This document shows positions 55,679 through 64,000 of a DNA stretch of 64,000 bases, piece after piece (the stretch's first letter is position 1; each line of letters starts with the position of its first letter). The notes below the pieces were generated by a model. That model was given only the letters and a program-made list of their open reading frames with translations. It was not told the origin of the DNA and ran no database searches. The stretch comes from Achatina immaculata. Lineage: Eukaryota; Mollusca; Gastropoda; Stylommatophora; Achatinidae. The translations under genes and the position numbers were made by a program. The stretch is from the NCBI GenBank assembly GCA_009760885.1, contig CM019716.1, positions 13,841,702 through 13,905,701 on the forward strand, written 5' to 3'.

Positions 55679-56500
55679 GCAGAACAAAGCTAAAACACAA
55701 GCTGTGACAGGAATGAACAAAACTAAAACACAAGCTGTGACAGGAATGAACAAAACTAAAACACAAGCTGTGACAAGAATGAACAAAACTAAAACACAAG
55801 CTGTGACAGGAAGTAACAAAGCTAAAACACAAGCTATGACAGGAAGGAACAAAACTAAAACACAAGCTGTGACAGAACAAAGCTAAAACACAAGCTGTGA
55901 CAGAACAAAGCTAAAACACAAGCTGTGACAGAACAAAGCTAAAACACAAGCTGTGACAGAACAAAGCTAAAACACAAGCTGTGACAGAACAAAGCTAAAA
56001 CACAAGCTGTGACAGGAAGGAGCAAAACTAAAACACAAGCTGTGACAGAACAAAGCTAAAACATAAGCTGTGACAGGAAGTAACAAAGCTAAAACACAAG
56101 CTGTGACAGGAAGGAACAAAACTAAAACATAAGCTGTGACAGGAAGTAACAAAACTAAAACATAAGCTGTGACAGGAAGGAACAAAACTAAAACATAAGC
56201 TGTGACAGGAAGTAACAAAACTAAAACATAAGCTGTGACAGGAAGGAACAAAGCTAAAACACAAGCTGTGACAGGAAGGAACAAAACTAAAACATAAGCT
56301 GTGACAGGAAGTAACAAAGCTAAAACACAAGCTGTGACAGGAAGTAACAAAACTAAAACACAAGCTGTGACAGAACAAAGCTAAAACACAAGCTGTGACA
56401 GAACAAAGTTAAACGCTAGCTGTGAGAGGAAGGAACAAAGCTAAAACACAAGCTTTGAAAGTTAAAACACAAGCTGTGACAGGAACTAAACTAGCAACGG

Positions 56501-56812
56501 TTGAGAGAGAAACAAGGTTGCCTAAAGCTGGAGTTCTTACGAAGTAGAGATTGTACTTCTATGTTGTGCTTATGGGAAAGGATGATGCCTTGCCTCAGCC
56601 CAGACAATAATGTAAGAAACATTGTGATTCAAGTGGTTGATGGAGCTTTATGAGAATCTGATTTCTGACTCGCTCATGACAATTAGGAAAAGCCATAGCA
56701 CCCCTATTTCCAATTCAAATGTTCGCCTCATGATGGCATCAGCAACAAACAAAAACAAATATTTATCTTCGCAGAAACGGGGGTGAGATTAGAAACCAAA
56801 TAACCATGGCTA

Positions 56813-56856
<44 letters not shown>

Positions 56857-57655
56857 TTGATGGATTTAGGATATGAACAGATACACAGATTTACCGACTT
56901 TCATATATGTTAGTGACGGGTGGATATACTGACTTAGACATTATGCTAGTTCAGTGTTTTGCATGCGACTTATAGACATCATATTTTCCTTTCGTTTATA
57001 GCAGCAATCATTTCCTTTCACAAGCTGGGTCTCTTATCTTTGGTTTTCCCTTGTAAGTTCTATCAGGACGATTGGCCGCTGATATTAGGATATTTCCATG
57101 TGAAGATCGTGAAATTATCGCTGTGCTTTGACCCTTATGACTGTCTGGTCTGGAGATGGATGGACTGGACTGAGAAAAGGAAGGAGTAGAGGACTACAAC
57201 CATCTATGAAGGCAGGGAGGGCACCTCAATCAGCATAAACTTTATGTAATGACTTTGTTCTTAACGCTGCTTTTTTTTTCTTCTTATCTAGGAGTTTTTG
57301 CAAGTCCAGGACTAAAATTAAGAGTGATATGTTACATTTTGACAAGTAATCATCTAACGCAAATGAAGAGAAAAGAAATGAGGATCGGATTTTTTTTTAA
57401 AACGTTACTTCTTTCGGTTGCATTTTACTGTTGCCAGAGAATAACATCAACAATAGGAGACATTTTTTTTGTTTTAATTTTTTAAAAATAATAAGAAAAC
57501 ACACTATTTGAGTAAGTATTAATATCGAAAACCCCCGTAAATTGTTTACACCCTCTTCTCACCACAACTAGGTCGCAAACACTTTATGGAATTTTCGGCA
57601 GTAATAATTACTCACATAGTGTGTTTTCTAATTTTTTAACCCCTTTCTCACTACA
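56501..57655. other. No gene seen
   Basis: Includes a (GA)n run at 56819-56850. Short unrecognised frames only. Confidence 0.5.
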
Positions 57656-57659
57656 ACTG

Positions 57660-57945
57660 GTCGGCCTGGTCGGGTGAATGGTTAGGCGCTCGGTTTACAA
57701 ATCCTGTGGCAGCGGGTTCAAATCCCAGCAGTGGAGTTTTTTTTTTTTTTTTCTGGTACACACCACAAAAGCCCCGGGTCCACCCAGCCTCTAAAAATGG
57801 GTACCAGGGAAATCTGGGAAGGTAAATGTGGCCAGACGTGATACTGACCACATCAAACTTTCATGTGCCTAAGGTCGTGGAACCATATGCCCAATATGCC
57901 TTCATGGCGCTGAAACGGGGATTTTACCCCCTTTTTTATTGTTTA
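57660..57945 (+). mobile_element. SINE-H, tRNA-derived, full length
   Basis: The head has an A-box-like TGGTTAGGCGC (57679-57689) and B box GGTTCAAATCC (57715-57725) about 36 bp apart, the spacing of an internal Pol III promoter. The body includes a T run, CACCACAAAAGCCCCGGGTC, CCTCTAAAAATGGGTACCAG, GGCCAGACGTGATACTGACC and a GGGGATTTTACCCC hairpin at the 3' end. The second copy is reversed at 27303. It is a SINE and not a functional tRNA, since the acceptor arm does not pair. Confidence 0.8.
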
Positions 57946-58890
57946 CCTCACTACAACTAATACCGCTCTGTAAAGCTAGAGGCTGGGCAAAGAATCGGGA
58001 AAATCTGCAAATGCACACATATACCAGCCTTCTCCCTGCTGCATTCTGTGGCACTATGTTGGTGTCCGACACACAGACTTACAAGATTATGATATTGGTT
58101 ATTTTATGGCGGTCGCCCTAAGGATCTGTCTGCTCTTTTCTTTTATTTCTGCTTACTTCCCCTCCGCTTCTCGTTTTCTGAGCCAGGGGAAATAACCTAC
58201 CAGTGTACGTGGTCTTCATACAGAGATAGTAATTTTTTAGCCGTTACAAACGCTGTTCATTTTACTCCCCCTTACCTCTCTCCCCTCCTTACCACTTTCA
58301 TGGATCCCATCACAGCAGCTAGCGGGCCCAGAGATCCATTTCTAAAACACGAAACCGATTCTTAGACAGTAAATCATCAGAGCAGAAAATCAATGGAGAT
58401 CCTAGCATGTGCTTCCTCGTAGAGAATCTTACAAATGAAAATCTTCAGGCACAAGGTCTATATAAGGCCTATATATAAAAAAGGAAGCAAAAATCTTTTC
58501 TTTTAACTGAAACAGATCAAAGCCATTCCTCGCTGTCAGAATGTTATTTAATGGGACTTTATCAAAAACAAAAACTTGGAAGAACAAGGCAAGGACTATC
58601 CGTGGAACCTTAAATACTATAATTATCTGTACCGAAATCAAGTGGTTTTCTTTTATATACGTCCAGGGAATGAAGGCAGCCATGTCAGGTCACTTCCCAC
58701 CATCATTACTGGATCCTGTAGCATCCAAAGTAGAATCGAGGAATGCGAAGGTGATAAGGCGGGCAAATTATTGTGCGATATAACAGCCGTATCATTATCG
58801 ACGCTGTTTCTGGGATAGTTCATCTGGTCTTCCCTGGGCCACGATTGCTTCCATTTATCAGGGTTCTGGCGGGTATACAGCTGATATAAA
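57946..58890. other. No supported gene
   Basis: Overlapping frames at 58541-58818 contain PGNEGSH, which recalls RNase H endings, but the surrounding residues do not fit. I do not call it. Confidence 0.4.
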
Positions 58891-58892
58891 GT

Positions 58893-59108
58893 CAGTCAGT
58901 CATTTGCATTGTCCCTTGTAGAACTTTGCCTCCCTAACAGCTCTCCTGTAGGCCTCTCGGCTGTAAGCGAGATGCCCTGCTGCTGATGCATCCATTCGCA
59001 GATCATCAGCGATGTCTTGCAGCCGTCTTCAGCTTGCTCTTCCTCTCTTTCTTTGGCCATTATGTACTCTTCCACGACTGTCTTCTCTAAATTCTCATGA
59101 TGTATAAT
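58893..59108 (-). mobile_element. LINE-A 3' fragment, (TGAC)n tail
   Basis: Minus-strand LINE-A end with tail TGACTGACTGAC at 58893-58906. It is the only minus-strand copy with the TGAC rather than the TGAA tail. Coding text includes HENLEKTVVEEYIMAKE, with the RGRPRRRW motif lost. Confidence 0.8.
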
Positions 59109-59430
59109 ATAATGGAATTTAACGTAATGCAACAGTTGATCTTATTATTACAATAAATATTATAATGCAAACCTCATTTCTTTACTACTCGACTTTGTAC
59201 TGACTGTACCCATTTATTTATTGACAACCATCATAATTTATTTTACCATTTACAACTTGAGAAGGAAATCAAGTTTCACAATACCCATTTTTTAAAAAAT
59301 TGTTGTTTCCTGCATTTTACTTGAATAAGAATCCAGACTTAGAAAGATCAACTAACTTGGAGCGGATAAACTTTGTAACATGAAAAGTAAATCAATTTTT
59401 GCAAAATCTTAAATATGTATGTAACATTAA
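59109..59430. other. No gene seen
   Basis: AT-rich flank of the mariner element. Confidence 0.5.
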
Positions 59431-59432
59431 AC

Positions 59433-60765
59433 ATTTAATGTTACTAAGTAGCTCGCAAATTGAAATATTTTATCAGTGGCAATTATCAGGTAGTATTTAA
59501 ATATATCCTTAGATAGTACTATCATCCAACTTTATAATAGTTGTATGTAGGTGGCGCTGGGGGTTACGAGCGCTTGCACAAAGCAATAACAAAATGGCTA
59601 CCCAACTGTTAGTGTGTACCAAAGAAGAACAGAGAAGTGTAGTGCGATTTTTGTGGGCTAAAGGACATTCATAAGGAAATAATTACAGTTTATTCTGAAA
59701 AGTGTTTATCACATAAAGCGATCTATAACTAAGTAAAAGAATTTTCTCAGTGACGCACCGAAATTGTTGACATAGGGACTTTGTCATCCTGTTCAGATTG
59801 CAACAGAAGCGACCGTGCAACGTGTGAATGAGATTATCAGAGCTGATAGACGAGTAACGATAGACAATGTAGCAAGTGCAGTCTGATGTTCACATGGCTT
59901 AGCCTACAGAATAATGCATGAGCAATGAATTTTCAGAAAGTTTGCTCACGTTGGGTACCCAGAGATTGGAATGATGAACACAAAATGAACCGATTTGGTT
60001 TGTCATTGCGGCATCTCTGTCATTACGCATATGAAGGTGAAGACATGCTTCAAAGGATTATTACTGGAGACGAATCTTGGGTGCACAACTACCAGCCAGA
60101 ATCAAAACGTGCCTCAATGCAATGGAAACACCCGTCATCGCCATGCGCAAAAAAATTCAAGATACGCCTTCTGCGAGGAAGGTTATGCTGACAGTGTTTT
60201 GGGATTATCTAGGAGTGTTGTTAACCAAGTTCCAGAGGTACGGTAACAGTGTGAATTCTTTATCGTAATGTGAAGCTCTGTCGATGCTACGGGTTGCAAT
60301 TCGAAGAAAACGTCCTGGTCTGCTGACTAGAGGTGTGTTCCTCCTTCGTGACAATGCCAGACCACATACGGCTCGGTTAACCCAAGAGAAAATTAGCCAG
60401 TTGGGTTGGGAAGTTCTTGAACCTCCACCCTATAGTCCTGACTTAGCTCCAGGTGATTTTCACCTGTGTGGTCTATTGAAAGCCCACCTTGGCGGGAGAA
60501 GATTCTCGAGAGACGAAGAGGTGGAAACAGAAGTCAAAAAAAAAAAAAATGGTTCAGAAATCGGACTCCTGATTTTTACGCCATGGGTATTGCATCACTG
60601 ACTACACGATGAGACAAATGTATCAATGTTGGTGGCGATTACGTTGAGAAATAGGGGGATAATGTAGGTTCAAAAATGTAAAGTTTTCAAATTACTGTCG
60701 CATGTAGTTTTTTTGTTTTGTTTTTGTAACAGCCATTTGCGAGTTACTTAGTGACCTCCCCTCGT
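59433..60765 (+). mobile_element. Mariner element with inverted ends
   Basis: The left end contains TTACTAAGTAGCTCGCAAAT (59441-59460). The right end, reversed, contains TCACTAAGTAACTCGCAAAT (about 60753-60734). These 20-bp stretches match at 18 positions. The right end continues to CGAGGGGAGG next to TA; the matching outer part is degraded on the left. About 1.33 kb is the standard mariner length. Confidence 0.75.
59594..60660 (+). pseudogene. Mariner transposase, broken
   Basis: The DD34D transposase of mariner elements, in pieces. The start is MATQLLVCTKEEQRSVVRFL at 59594, then a stop. The catalytic domain keeps ITGDESWVHNYQPESKRASM (first Asp), LLRDNARPHTARLTQ (second Asp) and PPYSPDLAPGDFHLCGLLKA (third Asp), with HLGGRRFSRDEEVETEV after. 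An A-rich run near 60537 shifts the C-terminal frame. Several stops in the N-terminal DNA-binding region rule out function. The length compares with about 345 residues in intact relatives. Confidence 0.9.
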
Positions 60766-61735
60766 ATTAACTTTTCTCGTGCCGCAGGAAGAAACAACGG
60801 ACGGTCAGTTTGGTGCCGGAGTAAAAGCGCGGATCTTGATATGTATCAGGGGTGTAGTTGGAAAAGTGAATGAAATACAGTATTTCCATGTTATGTATAC
60901 TTATTATGTTTCAAAATAACTAAAAATGCATGAAGATTTCATAAATGCAGAGTTTCTTTTTAGGAAAAAAAGAAGTAATGTGATGTTTTAAGTCAATAAT
61001 TGTGTCCTATTTACCATCGGCTGGGTCTAGATGTGCAGCACGTACCATCTGAGATGCCTAGAACTACCTGTAGACTACCTGTCGATCACGTCTTGTGTGG
61101 CATTCTCGCTAAAATAATGTCTGAAGTAACCTTCTGACTACTTCTCCGGTCGTCTAACATGTCTAGATCTGCTTGGGATACATTCAAGGACAGTGGTCTG
61201 GTCACAGGGTATGTCCATATCCCTATCTACATCACCAAAAATTGAAAATTCACGACGATCACTTTGATTTTCTCCCTCGTTACTAAGCACTCATCAGCCA
61301 TGATGAACAGGGTCAAGGGGCATACGCACTAAATGTTTACAATTTAAACGTTACATCGTTTTTTTTAAAAATAAAGCAAAGCATGTAGCGAAATATGGTC
61401 CCATGGCACTATAGACACAAGCTGGAAGTGACCAATTTTAATCCTTAAGCAGAGGAATGGCCACCTCCTGGGAGAGAGTGGCTGCGACAGTACAAAACAT
61501 TTCCGGAATTATTCCCTGTCTTTCTAGGCTATTTTTAGTAACGTCTGAAAACGCAGAATTGTCAGGTAAAGTGAAAATAAATCTAATTTAATGTCTAAAA
61601 TATACAGAAGCTGCTACTGCAGCTCGCCAAAGACATGCACTAGAAATTCATATTAAAAAAAAAACTTGCACTACAGTTTAAAAAAAAACGAGAGAAATCG
61701 AACACACAAACGTGCCAAGTTTAAGAAAATACTAT
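60766..61735. other. No gene seen
   Basis: No coding or repeat feature supported. Confidence 0.5.
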
Positions 61736-61736
61736 T

Positions 61737-62490
61737 CGTCATCATCATGTGCCGCGTCGACTGGTGTTGGCTATTATGTTTCTCCATAGTACCCCATCCT
61801 TCATGGAGGCCGTCAGTTCAGTTGGCTATCTCCTCTCACAACAACTCGTCAAACCAACCAGCATCATTTCTCTTGGTTTCCCCTGGCTCTTCTTCCCTCT
61901 ATTTTTCCTGTTGTTATAATATTTTCAATTCCCCCCTCTTTTCATTGCATGTCCTATGAATTTACATTCTATCTCTCTTTTTTTTTTTTTTTTGGACAAA
62001 ATTTGTTGTCTCTCCGGCTCTTCTCATACGTTCTCCGTTAGTTATTTTTGCTGTCCAGGGAATTCGCAACATTCTTGTGATAAACCACATTTCTATTGCT
62101 TCCAGTTCTCTTTGTACAGACCTGCCTATTGTCCATGATTCACTTCCATATACTGATATAAACTCAATACAGCATTATATGACCCATTTTCTAACATTCA
62201 TTGATAAGGATGCGTTGCATAATTTGTTTCTCACTCTGAAAAAAAAGTCTTTGCTTGAACTATTCTGTTCCTAATTTCTGTTCTGCATTTTCCATCTCAG
62301 GTTATTACTGCTCCAATGTTTTTAAATTTCTGCACCTGATTTACATTTATTCCGTTATAATTTTATACTACATTTTGGTAGATTCATAGATATAACAATA
62401 TTCCATCTTTTTTATGTTAAGAGTAAGCCATTTTTTAAAATCACTTTCTTTGGCAACTTTATTCAAGAGATTTTGAGGGTCTTGTTGATC
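61737..62490 (-). pseudogene. LINE-D RT C-terminal remnant
   Basis: The minus strand, over several frames, reads LLNKVAKESDFKKWLTLNIK, then KMEYCYI (RT thumb), ELEAIEMWFITRMLRIPWTA, FIGHAMKRGELE and EEKDAGWFDELL. The order fits the LINE-D copies at 9211 and 31560. A T run at 61980-61994 (A on the minus strand) lies inside the coding part. A (GAT)n-type CATCATCATG end at 61739-61750 is the tail. Confidence 0.75.
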
Positions 62491-62639
62491 AAATACAATT
62501 AAATCAAATGTTTACACGACCAGGACCTCGTATGATTACGTCCTGTAAAGAATGAGCTCTGGCGCTAACGATGACCTTCGCTGTAACCCTCATTCACAAC
62601 TTCCGCGAAAGATTAGCAGATGCTTGATCCACCGTTTCC

Positions 62640-62925
62640 AATGCAGAAAACAATTATCCAGTGGCAAGAACTGTAAGAGCTGTCGCTATGTTTACAGCGT
62701 TCAAGAACTGTAAGACCTGTCGCTATGTTTACAGCGTTCAAGAACTGTAAGATCTGTCGCTATGTTTACAGCGTTCAAGAACTGTAAGATCTGTCGCTAT
62801 GTTTACAGCGTTCAAGAACTGTAAGATCTGTCGCTATGTTTACAGCGTTCAAGAACTGTAAGATCTGTCGCTATGTTTACAGCGTTCAAGAACTGTAAGA
62901 TCTGTCGCTATATTTACAGCTTTTC
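62640..62925. repeat. 37-bp minisatellite
   Basis: About seven copies of CAAGAACTGTAAGATCTGTC and GCTATGTTTACAGCGTT. The first copies vary (AGAGCTGTC, AGACCTGTC), the rest are nearly identical. The unit is unrelated to the 37-bp unit at 35817. Confidence 0.95.
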
Positions 62926-63320
62926 TTAATACGATCATATCGTTCACCTTTCTCAGATTATGCCGATCCGGAAGAAAACTGTACCAAAACATTGTATATA
63001 TTCCAGGTTGTTGACCTCCGTACACTACGGAGCTGTTGTTGGCTGGGGTTACCTTTCTGCTCTCAAAACATATGAGGCTTCTTTGGTTCATTTTCTTGTC
63101 TTCTTGATTCACCTTGTAGGGTTTCTTATAAATCAGACAACGCTTCTCGCGTTTTTGGCGAGAGAGCAGTTCGATGATTCCCAGAAATTATGTCATTATT
63201 TGTTATAACGGAATGCAAATTTGAAGCTGTTTCCATCAGAAATTTTTTTCACATATGAAAGATACAGCCGCATGTATGTATGTCCCTCATTTGCCGGTGA
63301 GATGAGATAACCAACAGCTG
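62926..63320. other. No supported gene
   Basis: Opposed frames at 62849-63112 (minus) and 62960-63208 (plus) lack motifs. Confidence 0.45.
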
Positions 63321-63324
63321 CGAG

Positions 63325-63690
63325 GGCAAAGATTAGGCAATCAGCGACCCATAGCTGATATGCTAGCGTCAGGGTTAGCGACCCATAGCTGATATGCTAG
63401 CATCAGGGTAAGCGAAACATAGCTGACCAAGACCCTGTCCCACCTCTCCGTTGGTACCCCCAGTAACAGGCCTACCCTGGCTAACGGGACAGGGATCGCC
63501 ATAGTCCCCATGGTTATGGAGTCTGCTAAAGAAGCATTGCACACCCTCTGCTTTTTAGCTGTACTCTGGAACTGAAAAAGTAGCTGCCACAACCTACCCC
63601 CACGCCGATTCGATGTTATGCCTCAACACCTTCTCAGCATCGGCTGCAAAGAACACCAGCTCGCAGTTACAGAGAAGACAGAAAGAAAAA
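63325..63690 (+). mobile_element. Repeat G (SINE-like)
   Basis: The best-preserved copy. The front is duplicated: GACCCATAGCTGATATGCTA occurs at 63347 and 63380. The body shares all blocks named for the other copies and ends CAAAGAACACCAGCTCGCAG, followed by AGAGAAGACAGAAAGAAAAA as tail. Confidence 0.8.
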
Positions 63691-64000
63691 ACCAATACCG
63701 GCCGACTACGCACCTGAGAACAGATTGTTTAACTGCGACCATATCATATGTGTACGGCGTGATCTAGTGGTTAATGAGTTTATGTGTAAGGTGTAAGCTG
63801 TGACAGCTCAACATATAACAATATCCAAACAAACGAAAACTTCAGCGCGACTCGTGAACAACGTTGAAGAACAAGTCCAAGAATAAGTCCAGCTCCAAGA
63901 TCCCACATATATACTTCATGTCCAATCACTTTCTCAGCATTCATGTACACAAATAAAGATCTAGCACATTTCCATACGTTTATCCTCTAGATTTTACGGT
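63691..64000. other. No gene seen
   Basis: TGATCTAGTGGTTAATGAG near 63759 resembles an A box, but no B box follows within tRNA distance. Nothing else is supported. Confidence 0.4.

Larger units (their letters stand above)
52745..56500. repeat. Minisatellite (ACACAAGCTGTGACAG) split by two LINEs
   Basis: Tandem units of ACAAAGCTAAAACACAAGCT and GTGACAG, with optional GAAGGA or GAATGA spacers (24-33 bp), occupy 52745-53408, 54050-54300 and 55677-56500. LINE-B (53409-54050) and LINE-C (54301-55678) lie between. Array phase continues across each insertion. Repeats of CHSLCFSFV on the minus strand are spurious translations. Confidence 0.95.

Noticed and set aside
55640..56378. CHSLCFSFV repeat protein, possible secreted peptide
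   Set aside because: The repeat follows the minisatellite unit. It appears in several frames and has no start context or domain.
57660..57740. Functional tRNA gene
   Set aside because: A and B boxes are present but the acceptor stem does not pair, and a SINE body with a second genomic copy follows.
58541..58818. RNase H-like remnant with PGNEGSH
   Set aside because: Only a few residues resemble the HxGIxGNE motif. Neighbouring catalytic blocks are absent.

Overview
This window looks like intergenic, repeat-dominated DNA from an animal nuclear genome. I found no host protein-coding gene, rRNA or stand-alone tRNA. The mix of APE-type LINEs, mariner/Tc1 elements, tRNA-derived SINEs and very many minisatellites would suit a mollusc, perhaps a heterobranch gastropod. 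That placement is an inference from repeat style, not a match. Nearly every long open frame is either a decayed transposable-element gene or an artefact of tandem repeats.

Four recurrent LINE groups are named here for reference. LINE-A has APE endonuclease and a YADD reverse transcriptase, and ends in (TGAC)n or (TGAA)n; nine copies were seen, the longest at 11920-14450. LINE-B has an FADD reverse transcriptase and ends in an ATAAGAT-like tail; five copies, with long intact frames at 48494-49531 and 53416-54015. LINE-C carries RNase H and mostly ends in (GAA)n; four copies, with an intact 443-codon frame at 54334-55665. LINE-D is a set of related but diverged endonuclease/RT 3' ends with (GATA)n, (GAT)n or (ATA)n tails. 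There is one Tc1-like element with recognisable ends (5307-7461) and one mariner (59433-60765), both with dead transposases. SINE-like families (G, H, I, J, K) and a retroposon 3' end with a GGGC/GCCC hairpin (L) fill much of the rest.

Layout: 1-5300 LINE-A, G and F fragments; 5.3-9.8 kb Tc1, then a G retroposon, then a LINE-D with a 260-bp tetranucleotide tail; 10.9-14.8 kb 30-bp minisatellite, LINE-C end, long LINE-A and a hairpin; 15.8-20.9 kb SINEs, LINE-B, LINE-A, and a LINE-C interrupted by a 28-bp array made from its own coding sequence; 21-26 kb five minisatellites; 26-34 kb LINE-D and LINE-A ends, SINEs, foldback; 35.8-37.2 kb a 37-bp array with a 14-unit higher-order repeat; 42.2-45.2 kb a near-identical 1.46-kb tandem duplication; 45.4-49.6 kb LINE-A and LINE-B cluster; 50-52.7 kb GA-rich DNA and a 1.1-kb inverted repeat; 52.7-56.5 kb one minisatellite split by LINE-B and LINE-C insertions; 57.6-63.7 kb SINE-H, LINE-A, mariner, LINE-D, a 37-bp array and a G copy.

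The unifying theme is that several long microsatellites sit exactly at retroelement 3' ends, and at least one minisatellite grew out of retroelement coding sequence. The elements therefore appear to supply the raw material for the tandem arrays. No cellular operon-like or defence system is visible.
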